Shown here piece after piece: positions 18,219-27,495 of a stretch of DNA of 64,000 bases. Every line of letters begins with the position of its first letter. The first letter of the stretch is position 1. The notes below the pieces were generated by a model that saw nothing but the letters and a program-made list of their open reading frames with translations, was not told the DNA's origin and searched no databases. Made by a program: the position numbers and the translations under genes. The DNA comes from Dechloromonas aromatica (nom. nud.). Its GTDB lineage: Bacteria > Pseudomonadota > Gammaproteobacteria > Burkholderiales > Rhodocyclaceae. Location of the stretch: NCBI GenBank assembly GCA_017848965.1, contig JAFIHA010000066.1:51587-115586 (forward strand), written 5' to 3'.

Positions 18219-18599
18219 CTACCCCGCCTCGCCGGCCAGCAGCACGCTTTCCGCCACGCGCAGCGCTTCGGCGGCGAGCGGGACGCCACAGTAGACGGCG
18301 GCCTGCAGCAGGACTTCGCGGATTTCCTCGATGCTGGCGCCGTTGTTGCGGGCGCCGCGCAGGTGGCCGGCCAGTTCGTGGCTGCGGCCTTGCGCGGTGA
18401 GGAAAGCCAGGGTGACCAGGCTACGGCTTTTCAGGTCCAGCCCCGGCCGGCTCCAGATACTGCCCCAGGCGCTGCGGGTGATGAACTCCTGCAGCGGGGC
18501 GGCGAAGTCGCTGACTTCGCCAAGCGCCCGATCGACATGGGCGGCGCCCATCACCTGGCGGCGAATGGCGAGACCGCGCCGATAGTCCGGATCGATCAT
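18219..18599 (-). CDS. carboxymuconolactone decarboxylase-family protein (PcaC-like)
   Basis: 126 residues. It is close to the 4-carboxymuconolactone decarboxylase pattern: [20 protein letters not shown], then [20 protein letters not shown] and [17 protein letters not shown]. PcaC acts in the protocatechuate branch of the beta-ketoadipate pathway, but no other pca gene is here. Instead its ATG overlaps the stop of the CoA-transferase gene (ATGA), so it is the last gene of the acetone operon. A role in that pathway is only a guess; PcaC itself (120-130 residues) is the best match. Confidence 0.85.
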   Translation of the reverse strand: MIDPDYRRGLAIRRQVMGAAHVDRALGEVSDFAAPLQEFITRSAWGSIWSRPGLDLKSRSLVTLAFLTAQGRSHELAGHLRGARNNGASIEEIREVLLQAAVYCGVPLAAEALRVAESVLLAGEAG

Positions 18600-19978
18600 G
18601 CCGCAGCCTCCTCCGGCGCCAGTTCGGACACTCCCGGTGCGACGGCGAACGGACAGGCCGTTTTGTCGCGCACCTCGGCCAGCGTCGCGCCAGGCTGCAG
18701 TTCGAGCAGGGTCAAACCGGCGTCGCCGACGGCGAACACGGCGAGGTCGGTGATGATCATGCTGACGACACCGCGCCCGGTCAGCGGCAGCGTGCATTCC
18801 GGCAGGATCTTCGGCGAACCGTCCTTGGCGCAGTGCTCCATCAGCACGATCACGCGGCCGACGCCGGACACCAGGTCCATGGCGCCGCCCGGTCCCTTGA
18901 CCATCTTGCCCGGCACCATCCAGTTGGCGAGGTCGCCGTACTGCGAAACTTCGAGCGCGCCGAGGATCGAGAGGTCGATATGGCCGCCGCGGATCATCGC
19001 GAAGGAGTCGGCGCTGGAAAAGAAGCTGCTGCCCGGCAGGCTGCTGATGGTCTGCTTGCCGGCGTTGATCAGGTCGGCATCGATGGCGTCGGGCGGCGGA
19101 AAGGGGCCGATGCCGAGCAGGCCGTTCTCCGATTGCAGGGTGACGCGCATGCCGGCCGGGATGTGGTTGGCAACCAGGGTCGGAATGCCGATGCCGAGAT
19201 TGACGTAGTAGCCGTCGCGCAGTTCGCGCGCCGCCCGCCGTGCCATCGCGTCGCGTACCGGGTCGGCGCGTACCGGCGAGGCAGCACCGGCGACGGTGCG
19301 GAACTCGATGCGCTTCTCGTAGCGCTCGCCCTGGACGATGCGGTCGACGTAGATGCCGGGCGTGTGGATGTGGTCGGGATCGAGTTCGCCGGGTTCAACC
19401 AGTTCCTCGACCTCGGCGACGGTCAGGCGGCCGCAGGTGGCGATCATCGGGTTGAAGTTGCGCGCCGTCTTGCGAAAGACCAGGTTGCCGTCGCGGTCGC
19501 CCTTCCATGCCTTGACGATGGCGACATCGGCGCGGATCGCCGGTTCCAGTACGTATTCGCGGCCGTCGAAGCGGCGCGTCTCCTTGCCTTCGGCGAGCAG
19601 CGTGCCGGCCGCCGTCCGGGTGTAGAAGCCGGGGATGCCGGCGCCACCGGCGCGCAGGCGCTCGGCCAGCGTGCCTTGCGGCACCAGTTCGAGGTCCAGC
19701 TCGCCGGCCAGCACCTGGCGTTCGAATTCCTTGTTCTCGCCGACATACGAGGCGATCACCTTCTTCACCTGCCGCGTCTTCAACAGCGGCCCCATGCCGA
19801 AGTCGTCGACGCCGGCGTTGTTGCCGACGATGGTCAGGTTGCGGGTCCCCGATTCGCGCAGCGCGCCGATCAGGTTCTCCGGGATGCCGCACAGGCCGAA
19901 ACCGCCGGCGGCCAGGGTCATGCCGTCGAACAGCAGCCCGTCGAGGGCGGCGGCGGCATTTTCATAGACTTTGCTCAT
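18596..19978 (-). CDS. single-chain 3-oxoacid CoA-transferase (A and B fused)
   Basis: 460 residues. Residues 1 to about 230 match the A subunit ([38 protein letters not shown]) and about 245-460 match the B subunit ([43 protein letters not shown]), joined by a linker of about 15 residues. Glu284 in SENGLLG is the expected catalytic residue that carries CoA. Most bacteria encode the two halves separately; the fused form is like mitochondrial SCOT. Placed right after acetone carboxylase, it would turn acetoacetate and succinyl-CoA into acetoacetyl-CoA and succinate. Confidence 0.9.
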   Translation of the reverse strand: MSKVYENAAAALDGLLFDGMTLAAGGFGLCGIPENLIGALRESGTRNLTIVGNNAGVDDFGMGPLLKTRQVKKVIASYVGENKEFERQVLAGELDLELVPQGTLAERLRAGGAGIPGFYTRTAAGTLLAEGKETRRFDGREYVLEPAIRADVAIVKAWKGDRDGNLVFRKTARNFNPMIATCGRLTVAEVEELVEPGELDPDHIHTPGIYVDRIVQGERYEKRIEFRTVAGAASPVRADPVRDAMARRAARELRDGYYVNLGIGIPTLVANHIPAGMRVTLQSENGLLGIGPFPPPDAIDADLINAGKQTISSLPGSSFFSSADSFAMIRGGHIDLSILGALEVSQYGDLANWMVPGKMVKGPGGAMDLVSGVGRVIVLMEHCAKDGSPKILPECTLPLTGRGVVSMIITDLAVFAVGDAGLTLLELQPGATLAEVRDKTACPFAVAPGVSELAPEEAAA

Positions 19979-20002
19979 TGCGTTGCTGCTCCGAAATCGT
20001 CG

Positions 20003-20040
20003 AAAAAGCCCCGGGGGCGGCCATCACCCGCCCCCGGGGC
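20003..20040 (-). terminator. strong hairpin with T run after acxC
   Basis: A 13-bp perfect GC stem (20008-20020 with 20028-20040) with a 7-nt loop, followed on the minus strand by five T (20003-20007). It sits between acxC and the CoA-transferase gene and should stop or reduce transcription into the latter. Confidence 0.75.
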
Positions 20041-20048
20041 AGCGCCGC

Positions 20049-20555
20049 TTAGTCGGCGCGTTCCGGCACCGGCAGGTGCATCCATTCCTTGTAGAAGGCT
20101 TCGATATCCGGCTCGAAGTCATGGATCACCGGGTACCACGGGGTCGGGGCCTCGACGTCGTGCATGGCGCCGCATTGCGGGCAGTAGTACTCGCGGTACA
20201 CCTGCCACTCGGTGTCCGGGGCCATCAGCTTGGGATAGACCTCGGTCATCGCCTCTTCGGTGCGGCGCACGTAGACCAGGGCGTTGAGCTTCCAGTTTTC
20301 GCGGTAGTCGCCGAAGACGTGGCCGCAGTCGCACTGGGTCACCCACTTCTTGGTCTGGACCTGCTGCACGATGTAGAGATGCGGGCCGAGCGGCAGGATG
20401 ATGCGGTCCGGGAAATCGACCTTGGCCTGCAGCGCCGCCAGGTATTGCTCGAAGCGACCGTGGTCCTTGGGCATCGACAGCATGCGGAAGGTGGTTTCCC
20501 AGTCCAGCGTGCCCTCGACGAGGTGGGCGACCTGTTCGTTGGTGTATGTAGACAT
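20049..20555 (-). CDS. acxC: acetone carboxylase gamma subunit
   Basis: 168 residues, the normal size for AcxC. Two cysteine pairs suggest a metal-binding ribbon: CDCGHVFGDYRENW and YYCPQCGAMHDVEAPTPWYP. The start at 20555 has an AAGGAG site. With AcxA and AcxB it forms the alpha2-beta2-gamma2 enzyme that makes acetoacetate from acetone, bicarbonate and ATP (which goes to AMP and two phosphates). It follows acxB by 22 bp. Confidence 0.95.
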   Translation of the reverse strand: MSTYTNEQVAHLVEGTLDWETTFRMLSMPKDHGRFEQYLAALQAKVDFPDRIILPLGPHLYIVQQVQTKKWVTQCDCGHVFGDYRENWKLNALVYVRRTEEAMTEVYPKLMAPDTEWQVYREYYCPQCGAMHDVEAPTPWYPVIHDFEPDIEAFYKEWMHLPVPERAD

Positions 20556-20577
20556 TTCTGACTCCTTGATACGGTGA

Positions 20578-22899
20578 TTACTCTTCGACCTGGACGACGG
20601 TAGTGACGTCCGGCAGCAGCGACAGGTCCATGCGGTGCTTGGAACCGTAGGTAGGCACGTCCAGCTCGTCCTCGAGCAGTTGCCAGTCGGCCGGCAGATG
20701 CCAGAAGTCCTTGAACTGCTTGGTGAACTTCTCGGACAGCGCGAAGCTGGTGGCGAACATGTGCTTGACCTGGGTCGAGGCGTGCTTGTTGAGGATGCGC
20801 TCGCGTTCCGCCTTCATCCATTCGCGGGTCGGCAGCGCGCGGGCCAGGCGTTCCTTGCGGATCTGGGTACGGCGTTCGGCGGTCTTGGCGACATCGACGG
20901 TGAACACGCCGTTGTCTTCGCTGAACACCGCGCCATAGACCTTCTGGGCGTATTCCGGGAGCAGGAACTTCTGGTTGAGATCGGCCTCGATCGCCTTCGG
21001 CTCGCGGTCGATCGGATCGCCGAAGCCGGGGCCGCCGCGCAGGTAGTTGAGGTAGAGGTCGTGGTTGGCGTAGCAGTCCTCGGTGGTGATGCACTGCTTG
21101 TCGCGCTTGACCGTGGCGGTGGCGTCGAGGTGGCGCTCGTAGTCCGGGTTGGACGGGTCGAGGTCGGCGCCCAGCGGCAGCGAATCGCCGATGGCGATGC
21201 GGTTTTCCAGCCCGGTCTTGTGCGCTTCGAAACGGTAGCCGGTGGCCGACGGGTAACCGCCCATCATGCCCCAGCCGCTGTTCATGAAGCCGTTGCCCAT
21301 GAAGAACATCGTCCAGTCCTGGGCGTTCCACACCATGCGCAGCGTCTCGAAGCCGCAGCCGCCGCGATACTTGCCGTAGCCGCCGGAGTTGGCCTTGACG
21401 TTGCGGCCGAGGTAGAGAAGCGGCTCGGCCATTTCCCAGATCTCGATGTCGCCCATGTCGCCTTCCGGGTTCCAGATGGCGGCGGCGTGGTTCAGGCCGT
21501 CCTTGACGGCGCAGGCGCCGGTCCCGCAGCTCGAAGCCTCGAAGCTGTTCACCGCGTGGATTTCGCCGTCCTGGTTGATGCCGCCGCCCTGCAGCCAGTT
21601 CGAGGTGTTGGCGTTGCCGGCATTGACCTCTTCCAGGTAACCCCGGCTGAAGTAGGACTGGCTCAAACCGCGCCACAGCGCCGCCCAGCCGGAGACCAGG
21701 AAGTGCCAGGCATAGGCGTGGCCGGTGCGGCGGTCGTCCGGGTTGCACCAGGTGCCCTTGGGCAGGCGGAACTCGGTGGCGTAGTAGGCGCCGTCGTTGA
21801 TGCGCTGGGTCGGGACCAGGGTCTGGCACATCATCACCCAGATGCCGGAGGTGAAGGCGACCTGGTGGGCGTTGAAGGTATGCCAGCCCCAGCGGCTGGC
21901 GCCCTCGAAGTCGAGGCGCCACTTGCCGTCTGGCTTGATCGTCATCTCGCACGGCGAGTGCATGATCGAGTCGAGCTTGGCGAAGGCGTTGGAGACCTGT
22001 ACGTCGTCGTGCTTGTACGGCACATCGACGAACGAGACCTTGCGGTACTTGCCGGGCAGGGTCATCGCCTTGATCCGGCTCATCAGGCCGCGGCGGCCTT
22101 CCTCGATGACTTCGAAGGCGAACTTCTCGTAGGCCTCGATGCCGTCGGCGCGGATCACTTCCTCGACCAGTTCGCGGATCATGTGGCAGCCGGCGATGCG
22201 GGTCTTCTCGTCGAGAATCCAGTACTTCGGCGTGCGTACCGAGCGTTGCGATTCGTGCAGCCAGTCGCGCAGCGGCTCGTCGTTGATGCCGGTCTTGCGG
22301 CAGGTGATCATGTAGCCGTCGCCGAAGCGCTGGGTCTGGCCGGTGGACATCGAACCCGGCGTCACCGAGCCGGTGTCGATGACGTGGGTGACGCCGCCGA
22401 CCCAGCCGATCAGCTTGCCGTCCCAGAAGATCGGCACGATGGTGGCGATGTCGCAGGGGTGAACGTTGCCGATGGCGCAGTCGTTGGTCGTGAACATGTC
22501 GCCCGGGTTGATGCCGGGGTTGGCTTCCCAGTTGTTCTCGATCATGTACTTGATCGCTGCGCCCATGGTGCCGACGTGGATGATGATCCCGGTCGAGGTC
22601 AGCACGCAGTCGCCGGCCGCGTTGTAGAGCGTGAAGCAGAGTTCGCCTTCCTGCTCGACGATGGGGCTGGCAGCGATCTTCTTGGCGGTTTCGCGGGCAT
22701 GCACCAGCCCGCCGCGCAGCTTGGAGAACAGCTTTTCATAGCCGATCGGGTCGCTGTCGCGGAATTCCAGCTTTTCCAGGCCGTTGTAGCAGCCACTGGC
22801 CTTGGTCCGCGCGATGATGCCGTCGCGGTACTGCTTGAGGGTCTGGCCGTTCTGCAGCAGGTCGGCGAAACCGATTTCCTTTTTGCTCATCATGTTCAT
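20578..22899 (-). CDS. acxB: acetone carboxylase alpha subunit (HyuB-like)
   Basis: 773 residues from the ATG at 22899 (MNMMSKKEIGFADLL), with GGAGA 6 nt upstream. The same frame stays open across the whole of acxA, but that part is only a shadow. It is a hydantoinase-B-domain protein; the segment TNDCAIGNVHPCDIATIVP carries Asp and His residues of the kind that hold the metal in this family (Mn in known acetone carboxylases). Length and motifs fit acetone carboxylase better than hydantoinase or acetophenone carboxylase. The acxA stop lies 11 nt upstream. Confidence 0.95.
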   Translation of the reverse strand: MNMMSKKEIGFADLLQNGQTLKQYRDGIIARTKASGCYNGLEKLEFRDSDPIGYEKLFSKLRGGLVHARETAKKIAASPIVEQEGELCFTLYNAAGDCVLTSTGIIIHVGTMGAAIKYMIENNWEANPGINPGDMFTTNDCAIGNVHPCDIATIVPIFWDGKLIGWVGGVTHVIDTGSVTPGSMSTGQTQRFGDGYMITCRKTGINDEPLRDWLHESQRSVRTPKYWILDEKTRIAGCHMIRELVEEVIRADGIEAYEKFAFEVIEEGRRGLMSRIKAMTLPGKYRKVSFVDVPYKHDDVQVSNAFAKLDSIMHSPCEMTIKPDGKWRLDFEGASRWGWHTFNAHQVAFTSGIWVMMCQTLVPTQRINDGAYYATEFRLPKGTWCNPDDRRTGHAYAWHFLVSGWAALWRGLSQSYFSRGYLEEVNAGNANTSNWLQGGGINQDGEIHAVNSFEASSCGTGACAVKDGLNHAAAIWNPEGDMGDIEIWEMAEPLLYLGRNVKANSGGYGKYRGGCGFETLRMVWNAQDWTMFFMGNGFMNSGWGMMGGYPSATGYRFEAHKTGLENRIAIGDSLPLGADLDPSNPDYERHLDATATVKRDKQCITTEDCYANHDLYLNYLRGGPGFGDPIDREPKAIEADLNQKFLLPEYAQKVYGAVFSEDNGVFTVDVAKTAERRTQIRKERLARALPTREWMKAERERILNKHASTQVKHMFATSFALSEKFTKQFKDFWHLPADWQLLEDELDVPTYGSKHRMDLSLLPDVTTVVQVEE

Positions 22900-22910
22900 G
22901 GTGGGTCTCC

Positions 22911-25055
22911 TTATTTCACTTCCTTGAGGTGGAACAGCCGATGCTTGTCCACCGTGGTCTCGAAACCGTCCGGCACGACGAAGGTGGTGGCGTCGGATTC
23001 GATGATCGCGGGGCCGACGATGTGGTTGCCGGCCTTCAGGCTTTCCATCTTCCACAGCGCGGCGTCGACCCAGCGCTTGTGGCGGTAGAAGGGGCGCGTG
23101 CCGAGGTAGGCTTCCTTGGGCGGCGTCGGGCCGGCGTCCGGGTCTTCCGGCAGCACCGGTTTTTGCGTGACGACCATGCCGCGCAGGATGGCGCCGGTGA
23201 TAGAGAAGCCGAGTTCCGGCGCGCGCGCGCTGTTGGCGTAAACCCGGCCGTAGGTGGTCTCGAAGGCATCGACGATCTGGTCCCAGTCGGCGGCGGTGGC
23301 GGCGCTGGTCACCGGCGAGACGATTTCCAGGTCGTTCAACTGGCCCATGTACTGCATCTTGTAGCCGGGGATCAGGATGACGTCCGCGGGCTTGTAGCCG
23401 TTCAACACGAACTCGTCGATGACCTTGACCGCCAGTTCGCCCCAGGCTTCCTGCAGCGTCCGGCAGGCGGCCGCCTTGGTTTCGGGGGCGGCGAGCTGGG
23501 CGACGCCGAGGTCGACCGACTTGTCGTAGCGGTACTCGAAGTCGGCGCAGGCGCAGCCGAAAGCCGAGAAGCCGGCGGCCCAGGCGGGGACCACGACGTC
23601 CTTGAAGCCGACGCCCTCGGTGTAGCCGTAGGTATGCACCGGGCCGGCGCCGCCGTAGGAGAAGCAGGTGAACTCGGCCGGGTTGTAGCCCTTGGCGCTG
23701 ATGTTGGCGCGCAGGTATTCGGACAGGGTCAGGTCGAGCAGTTCGATGACGCCGGCCGCCGCGTCTTCGACCGACAGGCCGAGTGGGTCGGCGATCTGCG
23801 CCTTGATGTGGTCGCGGGCGCGCTGCACGTCGAGCTTGATCGCGCCGCCCAGGAAGTTGTCCGGGTTCAGGTAGCCGAGCACGACGTGGCAGTCGGAAAC
23901 CGACACGGTATCCAGCCCGCTTTCCGGCCAGCAGGTACCGACGCGGTAGCCGGCGGAGTCGGGGCCGAGCTTGATCGACTTGCTGTACGGATCGAGGCGG
24001 ACGAAGCTGCCGGCACCGGCGCCGACCGAATCCATGGCAACCAGCGGCAGCGACAGCACCAGGCGGGCCATGTCGGGGTCGGACTTGATCGCGAAGTTGC
24101 CCTTGGTGATCAGCGCCACGTCGAAGCTGGTGCCGCCGATGTCGGAACAGGCGATGTTCTCGTCGCCGAGCGCCTCGCCCAGCAGCTTGGAGCCGATGAC
24201 GCCGCCGATCGGGCCGGAGACGATGGTGCGCGCCAGTTCCTTGGCCTTCCAGCTGATCGTCCCACCGTGCGTGGCCATCACCCGCAGGTCGAACTTGGCG
24301 CCGTGCTTCTTGAAGCGGTCGCTGACCTTCTTCAGCGTCTGGCGCGACGGTTCGGCGCCGTAGGCTTCGAGGATGGTGGTGTTCATCCGGTGGCTTTCCT
24401 TGCGCGACGGGTAGTAATCGACCGAGGCAAAGACCGGGATATCGACCTTGAGCTTCTGCAGTTCGTCCCTCGCCACGTCGCGGGCGCGCTGCTCGCTGCT
24501 TTCGTTCTTGTGCGACTGGAGCAGGCAGATGACGATCGCTTGCGAGCCGGCTTCGACAAGTTCGCGGACGGCCTGGCGCACTTCGTCCTCGCGCAGCGGA
24601 ATGACCACCTTGCCCTGCACGTCGGTGCGCTCGGTGACACCGCGGGTGCGCGAAACCGGCACCAGCGGCTCGTCGTAACGGTGGGTGTTGAGGTGGATGC
24701 GATCTTCCAGCGCGTAGCCGAGGTAGCTCTGCAGGGCGCGGCCCATCGAGTGAATCTGCTCGAAACCCTTGTTGCAGATCAGGCCGACGTCGAGCCCCTT
24801 GCGCATCAGGATGCGGTTCAACATCGCGGTACCGGAATAGACGCAGGTCGCCAGTTCCGGATAGACGTCGTCGACGCTGCGGTTCCAGTGCGCCAGCGCG
24901 TCCTGCGACGAGGTGAAGATGGCGAGCGACTCGTCGCCCGGGTTGCTTTGCGCCTTGCCGACGACGAAACGGCCGTCGGCACGGACAAAGAAGGTGTCGG
25001 TCATCGTGCCGCCGGCATCGATTCCCATCACCTGGACGGTGGATTGTTGTTGCAT
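22911..25055 (-). CDS. acxA: acetone carboxylase beta subunit (HyuA-like)
   Basis: 714 residues from the ATG at 25055, which has a strong CAGGAGGC site. It has the hydantoinase-A/ASKHA fold signatures: GIDAGGTMTDTFFV at the N-terminus (phosphate-binding) and CSDIGGTSFDVALI in the middle. This subunit is thought to use ATP to phosphorylate acetone and bicarbonate. It is the first gene of the operon. The names follow Xanthobacter Py2, where acxA is beta, acxB alpha and acxC gamma. Confidence 0.95.
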   Translation of the reverse strand: MQQQSTVQVMGIDAGGTMTDTFFVRADGRFVVGKAQSNPGDESLAIFTSSQDALAHWNRSVDDVYPELATCVYSGTAMLNRILMRKGLDVGLICNKGFEQIHSMGRALQSYLGYALEDRIHLNTHRYDEPLVPVSRTRGVTERTDVQGKVVIPLREDEVRQAVRELVEAGSQAIVICLLQSHKNESSEQRARDVARDELQKLKVDIPVFASVDYYPSRKESHRMNTTILEAYGAEPSRQTLKKVSDRFKKHGAKFDLRVMATHGGTISWKAKELARTIVSGPIGGVIGSKLLGEALGDENIACSDIGGTSFDVALITKGNFAIKSDPDMARLVLSLPLVAMDSVGAGAGSFVRLDPYSKSIKLGPDSAGYRVGTCWPESGLDTVSVSDCHVVLGYLNPDNFLGGAIKLDVQRARDHIKAQIADPLGLSVEDAAAGVIELLDLTLSEYLRANISAKGYNPAEFTCFSYGGAGPVHTYGYTEGVGFKDVVVPAWAAGFSAFGCACADFEYRYDKSVDLGVAQLAAPETKAAACRTLQEAWGELAVKVIDEFVLNGYKPADVILIPGYKMQYMGQLNDLEIVSPVTSAATAADWDQIVDAFETTYGRVYANSARAPELGFSITGAILRGMVVTQKPVLPEDPDAGPTPPKEAYLGTRPFYRHKRWVDAALWKMESLKAGNHIVGPAIIESDATTFVVPDGFETTVDKHRLFHLKEVK

Positions 25056-25108
25056 GTTGCCTCCTGTATTTGGTGTGTGCATGGGGGGCTTCCCCACGCC
25101 AGCTTCTT

Positions 25109-25126
25109 GGCAAGGGCCGGGCCAGG
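25109..25126 (-). promoter_or_regulatory. sigma-54 (-24/-12) promoter of the acx operon
   Basis: On the minus strand the sequence is TGGCCCGGCCCTTGC, against the consensus TGGCACG-N4-TTGC: one mismatch and the exact GG-N10-GC spacing (GG at 25122-25123, GC at 25110-25111). The start of transcription would be near 25098, about 43 nt before the acxA ATG. A sigma-54 activator gene lies next door. Confidence 0.8.
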
Positions 25127-25216
25127 CCCTGCACACGGCCGTCCGCCAGGCGAAAATCCGTTTGCGAATCAGTGGCTTGAAAGCACCGACCGGATGCCGC
25201 CCAGGCCCCCGCGCCA

Positions 25217-25252
25217 ACTGTCCGCCACTGTCCGTTTTCACGACGAACGGAC
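25217..25252. repeat. TGTCC half-site repeats (possible activator sites)
   Basis: ACTGTCCG occurs twice in direct order (25217-25224 and 25227-25234). The second copy also forms an inverted repeat GTCCGTT (25230-25236) / AACGGAC (25246-25252). These share the TGTCC core with the exact inverted repeat at 25257-25275. Confidence 0.5.
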
Positions 25253-25256
25253 GCCG

Positions 25257-25275
25257 GTGTCCGGAATCCGGACAC
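25257..25275. promoter_or_regulatory. 19-bp inverted repeat, candidate AcxR upstream activating site
   Basis: GTGTCCGG-AAT-CCGGACAC, exact 8-bp arms. Its centre lies about 170 bp upstream of the predicted acx transcription start, a normal distance for an enhancer bound by a sigma-54 activator. It is about 50 bp upstream of the acxR -35 box, so it could also serve autoregulation. Confidence 0.65.
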
Positions 25276-25326
25276 TTTTCCGGCCCCGTGCTGCGCCGCA
25301 CAAGCCATTGATCCATAAGGAATTTA

Positions 25327-25355
25327 TTGACACATCCCGACAAGCCGACTAGGGT
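25327..25355 (+). promoter_or_regulatory. sigma-70-type promoter of acxR
   Basis: A perfect TTGACA (25327-25332), a 17-bp spacer, then TAGGGT (25350-25355), which keeps the T-A....T positions of the -10 box. The start of transcription would be near 25362, about 54 nt before acxR. Confidence 0.5.
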
Positions 25356-25415
25356 TACGCAATGGTTTATCGCTTCACCTAATCAAAAACCAACAGCCAA
25401 CGAGATCGACGCCCC

Positions 25416-27389
25416 ATGCCCTTTTCCCAATGCGGCTCACTGGTTCCCCGGATTGGCGACGAGAACGTCGTCGCCACCGCCTGGGAACGTTTCCTGCAGG
25501 ATCGGCCGTGGTCCGGCGGCGGCGTGCGCAACGTGGTTCTCGATTCCTGGCAGCGCTGCCGCTCGGAAGCCGTCGACCCGGCGCTGCGCAGCGCGCCGGG
25601 CGCGGCCAGCGAACGCCTGCGCCAGTTGCAGTGGCAGAACCGCGACCTGTGCGCGGCGGCCCGCCCGGTGCTCGACGGCCTGCGCGACATCCTGCGCGAA
25701 TGCGGCACCCTGATCATGCTGTGCGACCAGAGCGGCACCATCATCGACCTCAACGGCGAAACCCGGGCCCGTAGCGCCGGCGAGGACATCAACCTGGCAA
25801 CCGGCGGTTGCTGGAGCGAATCGGTGATCGGCACCAACGCCATCGGCACCGCGATCGCCACCGCCGCCCCGGTGCAGATCTACGCCAGCGAGCACTTCTG
25901 CATGGACGTCAAGCGCTGGACCTGCGCCGCGGCGCCCATCCTCGACCCGCTGGCGCGCACCCTGCTCGGCGTGGTCGACGTCTCCGGCGTCAAGGAAAGT
26001 TTCCACGGCCACACCCTGGCCCTGGTGATAGCCGCCGCCAAGCAGATCGAGGGCGAACTGGCGCGCCACGACGGCCTGCTGCACGGCCGCCTGCTGGCCC
26101 GGGCGATCGACGATTTTTCCCGCTACGCGAGCGACTGCGTCGTCCTCTTCGATCACCGCGGCCGGGTGGTGAAGACCACCGGCAGCGTGCAGGGCGCCCG
26201 CGAACAGCACGGCGTCCGGCTGCCCTTCGAGATCGGCGGCCAGGTGCCGGGGCTGAACCTGGCGCAGCCGGAACTCGACCGCCGCCAGCAGCGCCCCGAC
26301 TGGCTGCGCCCGGAATGGCAGCGCCTGATCCGCGACGAGGACGGCGAACTCGGCACCCTGCTGGTGATCCCGCTCGGCGCCGCGCGCCGGTCGACGGCAC
26401 CGAGCAGCGTAAAACCGGCGGCGGCACCGGAGGAAACCGATCCCTTCGCCGAAATCATCGGCAGCAGCGAGAGCCTGCGCATGGCCAAGAGCCGCGCCCG
26501 GCGCATTGCCCCGCTCGACCTGCCGGTGCTGCTGCTCGGCGAGACCGGCGCCGGCAAGGAATTGTTCGCCCGCGCCGTGCATCGCTCGGGCAGCCGCCCG
26601 GACGGCCCCTTCGTCGCCGTCAATTGCGGCGCCCTGACCCGCGAACTGCTGGCCAGCGAGCTGTTCGGCTACACCGAGGGCGCCTTCACCGGCGCGCGCA
26701 AGGGCGGACTGCCCGGCAAGTTCGAGCAGGCCGACGGCGGCACGCTGTTCCTCGACGAAATCGGCGAAATGCCGCTCGACATGCAACCGCACCTGCTGCG
26801 CGTGCTGCAGGACGGCATCGTCGTCCGCCTCGGCGACACCCGCGAGCGCAAGGTTGCGCTGCGCATCGTCGCCGCCACCAACCGCGACCTGCTGGCCGAA
26901 GTCGAGGCCGGGCGCTTCCGCGAGGACCTCTTCCACCGCCTCTGCGTGGTCAGCCTGAAACTGCCCGCCCTGCGCGAACGTCCGGGCGACATCGAGGCGG
27001 TGATCTCCCATCTCAACGAACGCCTGGCCGGCAAGTACGGTTGCCCGCCGAAACAGCTTTCGCCGGGCGCCCGCGAAGCCCTGTTGCGCTACCGCTGGCC
27101 GGGCAACATCCGCGAACTGCAGAACGTCTTCGAAGCGATGTTCGCCCTGAGCGAGGGCGAAGCCATCGACGACAGCCTGCTGCCGCCGCACATCGCCGCC
27201 GACATGCTGGCCGCGCCGCCCGCCGTCGCCTCGCCCGGGCGGCTGGAGGATCTCGAGCAGGAGGCAATCCGGCTCGCCATCAGCCGCGCCAACGGCAACC
27301 TCTCGCGCGCCGCGCGCGCCCTGGGCATCGCCCGCAGCACGCTGTACGTCAAGCTGGCGGCGATCAAGGACGGCGCCGCCGCCCGTTGA
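25416..27389 (+). CDS. acxR: sigma-54-dependent activator, AcoR/AcxR type
   Basis: 657 residues. The N-terminal third is a GAF-type sensor region as in AcoR ([31 protein letters not shown]). The AAA+ domain has Walker A GETGAGKE (about 375), the sigma-54 contact loop GAFTGAR (about 422) and Walker [14 protein letters not shown] Fis-type helix-turn-helix closes the protein ([20 protein letters not shown]). It is divergent from acxABC, whose promoter looks sigma-54-dependent, so it is the obvious activator, probably sensing acetone or a related ketone. The sensing ligand is inferred from position only. Confidence 0.93.
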   Translation: MPFSQCGSLVPRIGDENVVATAWERFLQDRPWSGGGVRNVVLDSWQRCRSEAVDPALRSAPGAASERLRQLQWQNRDLCAAARPVLDGLRDILRECGTLIMLCDQSGTIIDLNGETRARSAGEDINLATGGCWSESVIGTNAIGTAIATAAPVQIYASEHFCMDVKRWTCAAAPILDPLARTLLGVVDVSGVKESFHGHTLALVIAAAKQIEGELARHDGLLHGRLLARAIDDFSRYASDCVVLFDHRGRVVKTTGSVQGAREQHGVRLPFEIGGQVPGLNLAQPELDRRQQRPDWLRPEWQRLIRDEDGELGTLLVIPLGAARRSTAPSSVKPAAAPEETDPFAEIIGSSESLRMAKSRARRIAPLDLPVLLLGETGAGKELFARAVHRSGSRPDGPFVAVNCGALTRELLASELFGYTEGAFTGARKGGLPGKFEQADGGTLFLDEIGEMPLDMQPHLLRVLQDGIVVRLGDTRERKVALRIVAATNRDLLAEVEAGRFREDLFHRLCVVSLKLPALRERPGDIEAVISHLNERLAGKYGCPPKQLSPGAREALLRYRWPGNIRELQNVFEAMFALSEGEAIDDSLLPPHIAADMLAAPPAVASPGRLEDLEQEAIRLAISRANGNLSRAARALGIARSTLYVKLAAIKDGAAAR

Positions 27390-27407
27390 GGCACCCTGTC
27401 GGCAGCT

Positions 27408-27429
27408 GGCGGCGCCCACGCGCGCCGCC
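27408..27429 (+). terminator. GC hairpin after acxR
   Basis: GGCGGCGC (27408-27415) pairs exactly with GCGCCGCC (27422-27429), 19 bp after the acxR stop. No T run follows, so termination is uncertain. Confidence 0.35.
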
Positions 27430-27495
27430 TTCATCCTGCCGTAACACGCCACCGGCAAGCTGTTCTGGCAACGAGACCTTTCCCGCGAGGTTGTG

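Larger units (their letters stand above)
25056..25415. other. 360-bp divergent control region acxA/acxR
   Basis: This gene-free stretch holds the acxA leader, a sigma-54-type promoter facing acxA, repeated TGTCC half-sites with an exact inverted repeat, and a sigma-70-type promoter facing acxR. I see no open frame with coding features here. Confidence 0.8.

Noticed and set aside
20578-25308. A continuous 1576-codon minus-strand frame that could suggest a fused HyuA-HyuB protein
   Set aside because: Only the part from 22899 on matches the alpha subunit. The upstream part is an out-of-frame reading of acxA, which has its own start, motifs and stop.
20635-25352. Two open frames of about 810 codons on the plus strand opposite acxB and acxA
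   Set aside because: Low-complexity, valine/arginine-rich translations without motifs; shadows of the acx genes.
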